DNA of 64,000 nucleotides from Adineta steineri (GCA_905250115.1 CAJNOI010000082.1:357403-421402), one strand, 5' to 3'; shown: positions 10,830-23,244, counted from the first letter of the stretch. Numbers and translations are program-made. Notes: generated by a model from the letters alone, not told the origin.

Positions 10830-11184
10830 CGTAACTATAACTTTCAACCTTGATTATAACATTTAACCGTGGTTAATATAAGTTATTATCACAATTTTGT
10901 TAATTAGATAGAATTTCTCTGTCTTTATCCTTAGTGAGTAACTGAACTGAAGCCACTGTTTGACAGATAGTTCTTAATTAAAAATTGAACTTTATTTCAG
11001 GAGATACTACGAATGTTTTAGAAGGTAATCATACAATGGTATGAAATATATTGTAAAATATGGCTTCGGTTCATTTACTCACTAATATTAAAGAGATAAA
11101 AACTCTACTCAGTTGACAGATTTGAAATAATAACTTACATTAACCACGGTTAAATGTTATAACCACAGTCTAAAGTTATAACCA
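10830..11184. repeat. fold-back repeat inside outer element
   Basis: Two imperfect arms of about 115 bp face each other: ...ATAACATTTAACCGTGGTTA... at ~10857 and its inverse at ~11140-11160, and further in AGTGAGTAACTGAACTGAAG at ~10933 with its inverse at ~11060-11085. It could form a large hairpin and may be a separate MITE or the core of the outer element. The inner element sits at its right edge. Confidence 0.6.
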
Positions 11185-11210
11185 AAATCCAAGGGGGTAA
11201 TAGCTGGCAC

Positions 11211-11366
11211 CCAGCACCGAAAAACACCTAACAGGTGCTGAGGTGCTGTACGGGTGCTCAGGTGCTGAAAAGGTGCTGAGGTGTTGAACAGGTGCCGAAT
11301 AGGTGCTGAGGTGCTGAGCAGGTGCTGAAGTGCTGAGTAGGTGCTGAATAGATGCTGAAGTGCTGA
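11211..11366. repeat. left subterminal AGGTGCTG minisatellite
   Basis: About ten variants of AGGTGCTGA follow the left terminal repeat. They match, in inverted terminal position, the array near the right end, and are probably transposase binding sites. Confidence 0.75.
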
Positions 11367-11609
11367 GATATTAATTGATTTTCTGATATAATATATAAAA
11401 TAAACGACTGTATTGTGACTGATTAAGAGCGCTCTCTATCGGGCTCATTAATATACGTTAATAATAACGAACTTTTTATAAGTACCCAATCAGAAAAATA
11501 CCCATTTTATAATATTTTCCCGTTAAATTTAACTCTTTTTACACTACTTTCTGATATTAAAAACGAAGTTTCGTTAAATATCGTTTATTTCAGATAATTA
11601 TTTTAACTA

Positions 11610-12688
11610 ATGTCGTCTTCAACATCTGCTACAGAAATTAATCAAAATGTTTTACCAGATGATATCTTTCATTATAATAATGATCAATTTTATAATTATA
11701 TATTACAATCGTATGGTGATGATCTAGCTGAATTATTCCGATTTCAAGCCATTCGTAATGGCTCACATATTCTTCAAGCATCATGTGATGCTATTTTGTT
11801 AATCTTACAACAAGAATCTGATGAAATTGATAAACTTCGACAATTATGTTGTTTTAAAATTAATAAAGATAAATATGAAATAAAATTAGGTGTTAAACTT
11901 GCAATTAATAGTCTAATTGGATTATTAAAGGTGAAGCAAGAAGAACAACAAAAGAAGAAAAAAAAGCACATTTCAACTAAACGTACATCATCCAATATTG
12001 ATACATTAATATCTATGGATGAAACTCAATCACAAGATGAAATGACTACACCAACAACAATAACCGTTTCACCAGTTACTGATACACAATCAACAATAAC
12101 CGTTTCACCAGTTACTGATACACAATCAACAATAATCGTTTCACCAGTTACTGATACACAATCAACACAATCAAAATTACCATTAATACAAAATCGTTTC
12201 AATGAAATTGATCATGTAATAGATATTGAACAACGGATAAATAAATGGTGGTGCACCTTTAATAATGATAATAATTTATTATTATCTGAAGGTACACATT
12301 TTCTCTTGGAAATCAATAAATCAATAAATGATACATATGCGTGCATTTTATCCTGTCAATGCCGTAATCGATTCAAGCTACCATTTATGACAACAGGTTT
12401 TTTTAAATTATCAGCGTATTTTCGGCATTTAAAAGAAAAACAATGTTTAACACGATCAAAGGCTGTAAGTATGCCTTGCGTTAAACGTAAAATTTCTATG
12501 ACTTTTTATTTTATTAGGCAGGTAAAAAAGATAATCGTTTAATTATCAACGAAAATTCTCCTGCAAATCGATCAAATAGTTCTTCAAAACGAACTCGATC
12601 ACCATCAAAACAAGCAGCATCAAATACAAATGAAAATATCTTAAAAAAGAGTAAATCATTAAATAATAAACATAGTGATCAAGATTAA
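11610..12688 (+). CDS. transposon accessory DNA-binding-type protein
   Basis: Exons 11610-12464 and 12518-12688 are joined in phase by a 53-bp intron, giving 341 aa. Residues ~20-110 resemble the N-terminus of the neighbouring transposase (shared pattern FYN.I....L.ELF..Q.IR.....L). A Lys-rich linker, three tandem SPVTDTQSTI repeats (12064-12165) and a Cys/His segment (CQCRNRF...YFRHLKEKQC) that could bind zinc follow. The tail is basic and Ser-rich. TTTATTTCAG upstream (11593) could be a 5'UTR or trans-splice acceptor. Likely role: an accessory protein binding element ends or transposase. Not recognised as a named family. Confidence 0.65.
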
Positions 12689-13039
12689 AAAATAAATCAT
12701 GGTGTCAATAGTTCTTATGAAAATATATATTGTTTTTTTTACTTCGACATATAAAAACATAGTAGATATTTGTTTTATATTTTATTTATAGTACGCTTTT
12801 TTCTCTTCAACTATATGAAATTAATCGTTAAATAAAAATAATATATATCGTTTTTTGTATTTAACAGAAACCTATTTATATTTGTAACTATGTTGATTAA
12901 AAATAAAGAATTATTGATTTCATATTGAATAGATCCGTTTATATACTTTCAGAACAATACATTCTTTACGTATACTTAATTTTTCTCTTAATAGCATCTT
13001 ATTATAAAGATTAATATCTGCATTTCTTCAACAGCAATT

Positions 13040-15568
13040 ATGAATATTTTAAAACTTGATAAATTAACAGATGAGATGATGAATTTAAGTTTTAAAGATT
13101 TCTATAATTTTATTGAAATTGCATTAAATAAAGAATTAAGTGAATTATTTCAAGTTCAGTCAATTCGAGAAATGTCATCGTTATCATCAGTAACTGTAAA
13201 TCAATTAACACATATACTTACTTTGGAGATTACAGATTTAATAGATCTAAAAAAATCACTTGGATACATGACAAGTCATGGAGTTTTTCATCTCCGACTT
13301 GGTCATCAACAATTATTAGAGCGTCTTTTGTCATTAGTACAAGCAAAAAATACTTCATCTGTAAACAATCGTGTAGTATCAAATAATTTTATAGAAAATG
13401 ACATATATGTAAAGTTAACAGAATTATTAAAACATCAAGCATCTAATTTATCTAATGTACATAATTTCTCTATTCTTGTTCCATGGATTATAAATATTTT
13501 TCAAAATATGACAACAACAAAAAATAGATATAATTATGATGTACATATTCAGCAATTTGCTTTATTAATATTTATTCTTGGAGGTAGAAACTGCTATGAA
13601 TTTCTACGTCTCAACTTATCAGGATCATTACCTCATATTTCAAGTATAGAATCATTGATAAGGAATCAAAATATAAAAATAATGGAAGGGAAATTTAGAT
13701 TTCAACTATTACAAGATTACGTAGAATCTAATAAATGTAATTATGTATTTGTAGCTGAAGATGCTACTAGTTCAATATCTCGTATAGACTATGATGCAAC
13801 ATTGAATTCATTTATTGGCTTTTCTGCACCTTTAGTCAATGGAGTACCACAATCGAATTTTTTCCAGACGGAAAATTTTGAGCAATTAGAATTATGGTTT
13901 AATGATATAGATAAAGCTAAATTTATTAATTTATACATGTTAAAATCTTTAACATTATCAGCTCCACCATTCATTTTATCAGCTTACGGATCAAACAATA
14001 AAGCAAAAGCAATTGAAATCTTAAGAAGATGGTTATTTATTCATGATCAGTGTTTAATTCAAGGTGTACATGTTATAGGTTTTAGTTCTGATGCTGATGC
14101 ACGTTATCTTCGAGCAATGAGATTATGTTCACGCTTTTTTGCAACATTACCAAACTTCAATATATTTAAACATAATGATCCATATCATGTGAAAATACCA
14201 AAACAATGGTCTTGGTTTTTTATGGAAGAAAAACAAATTCTTTTTTTTATGCAAGATGGCATTCACATTGCCACCAAATTTCGAAATAGGTTGCTTTCTA
14301 AAACAGCAAAAATGAAGATTGGATCTTATTCAGTTGATATTCAAGATGTATTTGATTTAATTGAATTAGAAAGTAAAGTTGAACACAATTTAATTAAATG
14401 TGATGTTGATCCAAAAGATCGTCAGAACTTCACATCATGCTTAAGAATATCTTCTGAAAATGTTTTAAACTTATTAAAGAAAAATGAAAAAGCTACAGGA
14501 ACATATGTATACTTATCTTTGTTACGGTTAATTATCATCGGATTTATTGAGAGATCAACAACAATCCAAGAACGATTACTTCATGTATGGACGGTTGTTT
14601 TTACTTGTAGGTTTTGGTTTTCATGGATACAGTATTTGGAATTAAAAGATAATCGTAATAGTTCAGCAACACTATCAGATCTTAAAAAAAATACTTTTAT
14701 AACCAAGCCAACTTTTTGGTGCATCGAAATAAATGCTCATTCTTTACTTTTTGTAATTCTTCTAGTTATTAATAACAAATTACCTATTGATGCACTTAAT
14801 ACGTTTACTTTCAACTCACAGATATGTGAGAATACTTTTCGAATTGCACGTTCATTATCAGGTACATTTTCGTCAAATACAAATTTTAGTGTAAAATCAT
14901 TTTTAAAAAGATGCGAAAAAATATCAATAATCAATTCAATTAAAAATCGTGGTGGACAAATAGGAGATTATCAGTTTTATTTTCCACAACACCATAAAAA
15001 TCGTAAAGATACAATTAATTATTCAATAGGACATGTTAATGAATTGAATTTGACTGAAAATGATATAGAAATTATTATCAAAAATGCATTTGAAGCAGCT
15101 CAAAAGTATGTTGCAATGGTTAATATGACTCAATTTTTGGAAAAAAAAAATATCTATACATTATCAGGTTTAAATACATTTACAAAAACAATTTTAAATA
15201 AATCATTATCAAAGATTATCGACTATACAGTTGATAATAATAGTTCCGATGAAGATTCTGATGAAGAAAATTGTTCTGATGAAAATGATGTTTCGAATGT
15301 ATTAAATAATGAAGAACAATTATCACCAAATAATACCGATGATGAAGAGGAAGGAAATACATTAGCAACTGATGTTCCTGATACAGCACAAAAAAAGTTC
15401 AATGGTTGTCGTATATACGACAAAATCAATCCACAACAATCAAAGAAATATTTTCGTATACGTATGGGTTCATCATATAAATTTATACACAAACAAACGG
15501 CTTGTTGGTTACTTACAACAGATAAACAACGATCTTCAAGTGATCGATTACTACGTGTTCAGCAATAA
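13040..15568 (+). CDS. candidate DDE/RNase H-like transposase
   Basis: One 842-codon frame. Residues ~1-95 carry the domain shared with the upstream protein. The central part has acidic motifs in the order expected of RNase H-type transposases: VFVAEDATSS (~residue 240), GFSSDADARYLRAMR (~345), QDGIHIATKFRNRLL (~405), and a late CENTFRIARS (~605) that could give the final Glu. A very acidic Asp/Glu/Ser stretch (~730-780) precedes a basic tail. The frame is intact over 2.5 kb, suggesting recent activity. Its place inside matched TIRs and target duplications supports transposase function; superfamily unassigned. TTTCTTCAACAG just upstream of the ATG resembles a splice acceptor. Confidence 0.75.
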   Translation: MNILKLDKLTDEMMNLSFKDFYNFIEIALNKELSELFQVQSIREMSSLSSVTVNQLTHILTLEITDLIDLKKSLGYMTSHGVFHLRLGHQQLLERLLSLVQAKNTSSVNNRVVSNNFIENDIYVKLTELLKHQASNLSNVHNFSILVPWIINIFQNMTTTKNRYNYDVHIQQFALLIFILGGRNCYEFLRLNLSGSLPHISSIESLIRNQNIKIMEGKFRFQLLQDYVESNKCNYVFVAEDATSSISRIDYDATLNSFIGFSAPLVNGVPQSNFFQTENFEQLELWFNDIDKAKFINLYMLKSLTLSAPPFILSAYGSNNKAKAIEILRRWLFIHDQCLIQGVHVIGFSSDADARYLRAMRLCSRFFATLPNFNIFKHNDPYHVKIPKQWSWFFMEEKQILFFMQDGIHIATKFRNRLLSKTAKMKIGSYSVDIQDVFDLIELESKVEHNLIKCDVDPKDRQNFTSCLRISSENVLNLLKKNEKATGTYVYLSLLRLIIIGFIERSTTIQERLLHVWTVVFTCRFWFSWIQYLELKDNRNSSATLSDLKKNTFITKPTFWCIEINAHSLLFVILLVINNKLPIDALNTFTFNSQICENTFRIARSLSGTFSSNTNFSVKSFLKRCEKISIINSIKNRGGQIGDYQFYFPQHHKNRKDTINYSIGHVNELNLTENDIEIIIKNAFEAAQKYVAMVNMTQFLEKKNIYTLSGLNTFTKTILNKSLSKIIDYTVDNNSSDEDSDEENCSDENDVSNVLNNEEQLSPNNTDDEEEGNTLATDVPDTAQKKFNGCRIYDKINPQQSKKYFRIRMGSSYKFIHKQTACWLLTTDKQRSSSDRLLRVQQ

Positions 15569-15985
15569 GGAGTAAAATAACATAAGTCCTGTTTGCAATT
15601 GTTTACATTTGATTTTTCGTATTTTTGTTGATGCAGCCTCTCGTGTTGTTGTTTTTCATATAATTTTTGATATTTTTCTTCATATAGTTGTTTATGTTAT
15701 GAAGTATTTTTGATATTCACTTTTATGAAATTTTTATATTTTCATATGGTACTTGTATGAGATGGAAACTTTCTTCGGTATCATTGAGAATAAATAGGCT
15801 TTTTATAAATTATTTACATATTACTGAACTTAGTTTCAAGTCAAAACAATGTCGAAATAATATTGTTAAAGTGATATAATATTGAGCAGTATTTTTCTGC
15901 AGCAGAAGATGAATTTGTAATAGTATAACTCTAGTTCTAAGCATTACTTCAATTAATATTCATACCACAGCTTTCTAAGCTTCAC

Positions 15986-16098
15986 AGCACCGGCAGGTGC
16001 TGAAAAGGTGCTGAGGTGCTCAATAGGTGCCGAGGTGCTGAAAAGGTGCTGAGCAGGTGCTGAGGTGCTGAGCAGGTGTTGAGGTGCTGAGTGCTGGG
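15986..16098. repeat. right subterminal AGGTGCTG minisatellite
   Basis: Array of AGGTGCTGA-type units leading into GTGCTGGGTGCCAGC and the right terminal repeat. Confidence 0.75.
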
Positions 16099-16651
16099 TG
16101 CCAGCCCTTACCCCCTTGCCAAAATCGCTTTTGGACCAAAAAATTGATTATTTATAATTCAAAAGTTGTGACTCAAGTTATAACTCAGCCCTTTTTAACT
16201 CCGACTCTGATAAAAATAGAAAAAAACAAAAAATAACTGCAAATATTTTTTGTTCACAAATTGATGCAAATTGAGTTGTTTCAATTTTTTATTGCTCCTT
16301 ATGTTAAATTGGACGGGTGTATTCACATATGATTTTCTGCATTTTCGTTCTGATTGTCCTCTTATTTTTAATTTTAGTCGATTTGTGTCTATTTTCACGT
16401 GAAGAAAACATATTGTAGATGTGCATAAACGAGCTATTACTATATTTTCAATTCTTTTCTATCTTTCATTGCGCAACACACACAATAATATGGAGAATTT
16501 AATGAAAAAAAAAATAATAACTTAAAAATTTATTTTTAATTTGAAGACCCGGGTCTTGTATTATGGATTTCACGTTATTTTTGCAAGAGGGTCTTCTATT
16601 ATGGGAGGGTCTTTTATCACGAGAGGGTCTTTTATTATGGAGGGGGGTTTA

Positions 16652-19600
16652 TCTAGCATAAACAATTTTCTGCAACGATTATTAGCAACTAGGTGGAAGT
16701 GAAAGCAGTCATTTGTCAATTATCAGTGTTGTTTTAATGTAATATATATAGACATAATATGATCAAAAGAAAACAAATGATAGCATAAACAAAAGTTGAT
16801 AGTAATCGTTTTTCGATATTTTGAAAGAATTGAATTAACAAAAGATGAAAACTTCGATAGAATACATAAAAAATGTTGAAGAAACGTTGATTCTGTTAGA
16901 AACTACACACACACTGTGATTTTATTATCATTAACAGCAAATACTCACGACTAGGTTTATACTGAATGTTCAAGGGCCGACATAATCTAATTGTTTACAA
17001 ATTCAAATAAAAGATACCGAAGGAGATGGCAAAACTGATATAGAATGTTGTCTACTAGAAGATCTTTTCGTAAGCTCTATATCTAATTTTGTCTCTATAT
17101 GGCACAACATGTAATATATTTAAAAATTTATAGTTGTATAAAAACAGAATATATAAGCTAGAAAACTGTTTTCTAGTGCTATTAACGATCTTTTATATTC
17201 ACGAAAAATATTAGTCGTATGATTGTTTCCATTATGGAGTTTTTGAATTTCGTTTTCATTCGGAATATCAATGCCACACGAATTTACGTAAAAGACTTCT
17301 ATACTATGGTCGATTATACTAATTCACAACTGTAGTTTTTATATAAATGTATTCCACTAAAGCTATTCATTGTTTATATTCACATGATACTGGAAAAAAT
17401 AAAATGATATACATAAATCCACTAGGAATATTAGTAAGCAACTGCTATAAACTATACGGAATTTTCGATGATCACTGTCATCATTATCAAGAAAAAAGAA
17501 TGTATGAAAAATAAGATAGGAAAGACTATCATATATTAGTTGTTTTTGACAGAGAAATCTATTTCATAATGAAAAGAGTTATATTTTCCATGAATTTAAT
17601 AGATCCTTAAAAGCACTATATATTATCTACGGGTAAAACTGAATATATAAGGAGATCTCTCGATAACTTAAGTCCTTTTCTTAGACATTTCAATTAATTT
17701 CTCTTGTACAAAAGTAATATTAACTGTTTTCTTCGATAAGTAACAGCAGCGAATTAATTATTTATTTTTATTCCAAATAGAAGCGACTATAATGCATATG
17801 ATTCTATGTTATTGACATTTCACCTAATGAATAATATACTGATAGTTTTTGAGGATAGTTATAAAAACAACAGACATATAAATAAAGCGATTAGTTTTGC
17901 ACAAATTCGAACGATATAGATTTACTTTTATACAGACTCTCTGTCATTATTGTACAAAGGATTTCACACTATTTTATTTTTGAACAAAATATATATGTAG
18001 TGTTGGTTTTTGCGTATTGGAGATGTATATATATATCCTCTGTCGATGGCTTGAAGGAACTTTTGAAAGTTAAGATTATTTTCGAACTCAAATTAGACAG
18101 CTATTGTGCACAACATTTGTTTTTTATTACACTATATCTTCAATAAGAAGAAAAAATAAAGATAAGAACTATAATTCTTTTATCTTACATCTAAAGTATA
18201 TAGTCAACGATTGCCAGTGATATCACTACTTTTTTTTATAAAAGGTGAGTAAACTATTATTCATCTATATGAGCAACACTTATCGTGAGTAAGAGTGTAG
18301 ATGAAATAGAAAACTCACATACTCACAAAGTAACTGAAAATGATTGATCATAATCGAGATTCTCTTTGATAAGCTCACCATCTACTGATTCACTTATTTT
18401 AAAAATAAAGATTCTCAACCATCTACAAAATCTATCTAGTATTCAAAAGAAATCGATGTAACAATATACAGTAAATAACCATTTCATTATTTGGAATCTG
18501 AACAAGCTTAATACAGTTTTCGACGAGAAATTAGTTATATTAAAACACATCTTCTCTTTTCTTTTATTTTTGTGTCCTTTCATGATGTAGAACTCTGATG
18601 AATATTTTGATTTGAAAATAAATAACACAAAACATGTCGGTGAAAATTAAAACTTCGTATTTATTTTGATTCTACAAGCACAGCAAAGTATAATTGAAAA
18701 AAATGAAAGATTATAATAAATTTGAAGATAAAAATAAATAAGAATCAAAAGTTTTCCAACTAATAAAAAGTCTTTTTCTTTTTTTCTATAAAGTATTGAA
18801 TAGAAACATTTCGATTTACTTCATTAGATCTTCATCAAGAAATTAATAATAAATGAATTCATATTTGGAATTTAAAAATATGTGATCGAAACAAAATTCA
18901 ATACAAAATGAAAGATTTTATAAATCCAAAAATCTTTCAAAATATTATTCTAACAATTCTACATACTTATGAGGTTGTTGATTATGAAATAAATTCGATT
19001 AATTATATAATATGATTATAAAATAAAAATAAATTTCATTTAATAAACGATCATCAGTAGTTAAATTCTCATGGATAATTGATAGAAATATTTTCTATTA
19101 TTATTTTTATATTTATGGATATGTTTATATAGAATATCAAATAATATTTGTTTTAAATAAGATTAATAAAAACTTTTTACAAAATAATTTAACCAGTTCT
19201 AATGAGCAGTAATTACATTAAATCATTTTTCAGTAATTTGAATACTTATTTTTTTGCTATGGATCATTTTTATTTGAGAGTAGACTTGTCAACTTGTTTT
19301 CTTATTCAATGATACAAATAAATAATACATAAAATGTAATAAAACTATTTTTTTCACGATCTGTAAAATAATGTCGTAGAAAGCCTTGAATTTGTCATTC
19401 CTATATATAATAATAATTATATGGAATCCTCATTTAAATGATGAGTACAAGTTAGTTTTCATCTTTATTCGATTAATCTCGTAGCAACATATTTTATTAT
19501 TTTAGTTTCTCAAATAAGAACATTAACTGAATATAAGAATTATATAAATTAAATAAATAAAAGTCTAATAACAAATCAACTATTCGATTCTGTAATAGAA

Positions 19601-20628
19601 TAAACTTTTGTAAAATTAAAAAAATTAAGAGGTGAAAATTAATTACATATTTATGGTTAACTGGAACGACTAAAAGAAACAAATATTGTATATCAACAAG
19701 AATAGTTTGACTTAATTTGGTTATTTAGATGATAACGATAAGATTCTTTTATGCAGTGTGCATTCACAATGATATACATCGTTATTTTCACGGATCAGAA
19801 TGTGAGATATTTTCAATGGCATCCACAGTCGTAAGTATCACTTGTATCTCTTTTCTAAATGATTTCTAAACGATGCGATCTTCATTGTAAATTAGTAGAA
19901 AATAGTAGATTGTTCACGTAGTAATATAAATATGAGTATGAGGATGTAATCATCATATATCGAAATTAAATTCTATCAGTTAGATTTCTATTCAATGCGT
20001 TGTTAATGTAATCGATAACAACCAATCATATTATTCGCTTTCTATCGAAGTCAAGAAAGGACTACAATTATTATCGATAATCACACAATAATAAATAAAT
20101 AAGCACAAATAAAAATCAATCATCTTGTGGTAAATCTTTCTTAGAAATTACACTTTATATTTTTTATATGATAAAGAATTATAAAATTAGTGCATTTGGA
20201 ATGCTATTTCACAACTTCTTATCAGAATTTTGTTAGGACGAAATCATTTTCGTAATAATATTATACAATAATCAATGACTTGTTTATTATTTCATATCCA
20301 ATGAAGATTTAATGTAAATCAAATAGGTAAAATATGATAATATCATTGAATAAATAACGCTATTTTATTCCTGGATTCAATTCAATTATTCGCATCAATA
20401 ATAGAGAGAAAAAATTCGATGATCTGTTTATTGAAACGCACAGTTTCGCTTTACTGCTTCAAATTTTCGTATAAAAAAATTATGTGATGATACGTATTCA
20501 AAGTAGACAACAGATGTTCTGATTTAAGCAACAGTAATATAAAATTTATTAATTTCTACAGAGAAAAAGTTAAAAAAAAATGAATAATTTAGTGTCTTTA
20601 TTATTGAGTTTCGTTGTCATTGAATCAC
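16652..20628. other. 4-kb gene-free AT-rich stretch
   Basis: Only short random frames are present. No splice-joined coding series, RNA gene, hairpin repeat or clear TIR was found on either strand. It may hold regulatory DNA or old degraded repeats. Confidence 0.4.
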
Positions 20629-21118
20629 TCAAGCCTAAAAAGAATAAACAAATTATGAAGGTATATTATGAAATAATTTTTCTTTACATTATGTTGAATA
20701 ATAACATGAATTTCACCATGTGAACCAAGACCTAAATGAGCTGGTAATTTAACCCAAGCATCATATACACCTTGTCCAAAGACATGTTTCTTTAAATTAA
20801 CTGTTTTTGAACCAATTGAATCTCGACCAACGGCATCATCATCATAAACATGTAAATGTAATTCATCTTGATGTTTACGTAATGGACTAAAATAAAAAAG
20901 AATAAAATTAAAATAAAATAATTAAGAAATACTACAAACAATGTAAAAGTTTCATTCCATGCTGGAGTATTCGTATCTTTGGCTGTTGTTGTTCGTTGTT
21001 TATAATCTTTATCTACATAAAGTTCAATGTATGAATCATCTTTGCCAACAATATCCTTGTCTTTTAAATTACGACCTTCAACAATTGTTACTTGTAAAGT
21101 ACCATGTGAGTGGCTCAT
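20629..21118 (-). CDS. single C2-domain protein
   Basis: Exons 21118-20940, 20886-20688 and 20634-20629 join across introns of 53 bp each; the last exon is only six bases (Ala and stop). The 127-aa product is essentially one C2 domain: LQVTIVEGRNLKDKDIVGKDDSYI, then TTTAKDTNTPAWNETFTF, then LHLHVYDDDAVGRDSIG. Five calcium-type Asp positions are present (K-D and K-D-D in loop 1, YDDD in loop 3), so Ca2+-dependent lipid binding is likely. There is no membrane span or second domain, as in small C2-only proteins. Skipping the last splice would add about 17 residues. Confidence 0.85.
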
Positions 21119-22557
21119 TATTACGTTACTTTGATGGGTTTTTTTTTGTGCAAAGAGTAGAAATAAAAATGGTTTGTGTAGTTATGAATCGGGTATTATA
21201 TATAAGCGACATTTTTTTCTCTCGTCAATCAGGTACAAAAGAAAAAAATACACGTTTTTCTTTCCGTTCTTATAGTTTTTTGTATTACCAAGTCAAGGGA
21301 AAGTAAACATTACGATAGAAAAATCGAGCAAAAGAAAATAAAATTCTATTAAAAAATAATCTCTAGGTTTTTGTAGGAAGAAAAATTTGTCATTATGACT
21401 ATGTCAATTGTTTTTGTTTATTCATGAGAAAAAAAATTATTCAGAGGATTGTACTGAATATTAAAATGAATCATATAGACGTAATATAATGATCTGATTC
21501 ATATACATTTTAAGTAGAAAGTTAAATTCAGGTATTGAAAAGAGAAAAATACAAAAACGATGATTAATGAAAGAAAAAAGACTAATGAATATTGAGTTTG
21601 GTATCTATAAACACTAAATTATTGATCTAATCGGATAACGAATTTCTCTTCAACGTGTTGATTCATAATAAAAAATTATGAAAATTTCTTCTTCGTCTAT
21701 TAATATAAGTATGAACTCATAGGTTTTAAAAGCAAATATTAGAAAAGTTTGTTTTTTTGTTTTTCTATTATTTAGTATGTTTGTTGGTCATTGTTCTTCT
21801 ATTAAATGCATATAACCTTCATTTAAATCGACTACTATGGTCAAAATTTTGTCTTAGAACGTGGTTTAAAGATTATATACTTGATATAAATGTATCATCT
21901 ATAATATTGTTTTTCTGTCAAATAGAGCTTGAACTAGTTTTTATCTAAAAACAGGAATATTTTTAATCTAACGATAGAGTTAATGAACTCTGAAAAATCT
22001 ATGGTAAAGAGGTCACATAAAATGAGTGTAACATGACAGCCAAGAAAATGAATCAATCAAAATACGAGTTCTTACTTTACCACTATCACCACTAAGGATA
22101 TTCCAGCCGTGTGGTCATCTTGATCTGATGAACTAAATTTTCTGATTTGTGAATAAAAATCTTTTCAGACAACCTCTTTCAAGAATGATTTTCATAGATC
22201 AATTTGCCTTAAGAAAATTATACATATAATGTTCAGGTATCCTTAGAAAAGTAGCCTGAACTCTTTTTAAAACATTAATGACTATCAACGACATCTGTCC
22301 ATAAATATAATATGAACTAGCGTAAACTCCACTTCACATAATCCGATGAAGAGCACTTTCTTAGTATCATTTGATCCCACTATTTTTTTCAGAAGAATCG
22401 TAATAAAATTGGTCACTTCATAAAGTGTAATATACTACATTATGAGTTAAAACATATAGATAAGAAAGAAAAACTCTCTCTTTATGTTTTATTTCGAGAT
22501 AAGTAAATTTATCTTTTGTTAAAATGTAATGTATTAACATTCTTTTACGAAGTAGAA
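21119..22557. other. intergenic, nothing recognised
   Basis: AT-rich 1.4 kb upstream of two genes. No motif identified. Confidence 0.4.
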
Positions 22558-23244
22558 ATGAATTTAAATTTATTTTCTCTGCATCATATTCTATTAAAGG
22601 GAATTATTGAAAATGGTTATGCACCATCAATTGAAACTCTTTCAATAAATTTTCAACGAACAAAACAAGATATAATACAATGTCTTAAAGATCTTGAAGA
22701 ATATCATGGCGTTGTATTACATCCTAAAACATCTGAAGTATGGATTATTCATCCATTTTCATTATTACCAACGAATTTTTGGGTTGAAACATCTAAATGT
22801 CAATGGTGGGGAAATTGTGCTTGGTGTAGTTTAGGAATTGCTGCAATTTTAAATGAAGATGTAACTATAACAACTACATTAGCTGGAGAATCAAAACAAA
22901 TTAAAATTTCTATTAAAAATGGACAAATAATTACAGATCAATGTTTATTTATTCATTTTCCAATTCCAATGAAAAATGCTTGGGATAATGTTGTATTTAC
23001 TTGTAGTGTAATGCAAATATTTTTATCAGAAATTGATATCGATAATTGGTGTAAACGTCATAATTTTCCTAAGGGTGATATACAACCTATTGAAAATATA
23101 TGGAATTTTGCTCGAATATGGTATGGAAATCATTTACAACAAGATTGGAAAAAATGGACAAATGAACAAGCAAAATTAATATTTGAAAAATTTAATTTAA
23201 CTCATAATATATGGGATATTCCTCAAACAGATTCACGATTTTAA
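22558..23244 (+). CDS. alkylmercury-lyase (MerB)-like protein
   Basis: 228 aa in one exon. Residues ~1-65 look like the MerB winged-helix N-terminus. The core has WGNCAWCSLGIAAIL (~75-90) at the place of the MerB catalytic Cys-x-x-Asp, and a second conserved Cys in VVFTCSVMQIFLS (~155-165) followed by the W-C-K-R helix. MerB splits carbon-mercury bonds using two Cys and one Asp; here the Asp position is Cys. That keeps three thiols near the site but may change the reaction. Start chosen at MNLNLF; an earlier in-frame Met (22516) adds a poor leader. Intronless, and from a family best known in bacteria, so horizontal transfer is likely. Confidence 0.7.
   Translation: MNLNLFSLHHILLKGIIENGYAPSIETLSINFQRTKQDIIQCLKDLEEYHGVVLHPKTSEVWIIHPFSLLPTNFWVETSKCQWWGNCAWCSLGIAAILNEDVTITTTLAGESKQIKISIKNGQIITDQCLFIHFPIPMKNAWDNVVFTCSVMQIFLSEIDIDNWCKRHNFPKGDIQPIENIWNFARIWYGNHLQQDWKKWTNEQAKLIFEKFNLTHNIWDIPQTDSRF

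Larger units (their letters stand above)
11190..16118. mobile_element. autonomous two-gene DNA transposon with 8-bp target duplication
   Basis: The left end CAAGGGGGTAATAGCTGGCA and the inverted right end CAAGGGGGTAAGGGCTGGCA form terminal repeats that continue into CCCAGCAC. CCAAAATC flanks both sides exactly (11182-11189 and 16119-16126). The 4929-bp unit carries subterminal AGGTGCTG minisatellites at both ends and two + strand genes, one a DDE-like transposase candidate. An 8-bp duplication is typical of hAT and P superfamilies, but the protein fits neither cleanly. Confidence 0.85.
10581..16649. mobile_element. outer TIR element with TA target duplication
   Basis: The left end AACCCCCCTCCATAATAAAA recurs inverted at the right end, with the first 25 bp identical, flanked by TA on both sides (10579-10580 and 16650-16651). 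Subterminal copies of a GGTCTTCTATTATGG-type motif lie inside both ends. Removing the inner element and one 8-bp duplication leaves about 1.1 kb without a coding frame, so this is a non-autonomous element. The TA duplication would fit the Tc1/mariner group, but there is no transposase of its own. Confidence 0.75.

Noticed and set aside
16652-20628. Search for a long non-coding RNA or hidden multi-exon gene
   Set aside because: No consistent splice-joined frame or conserved-looking element was visible.
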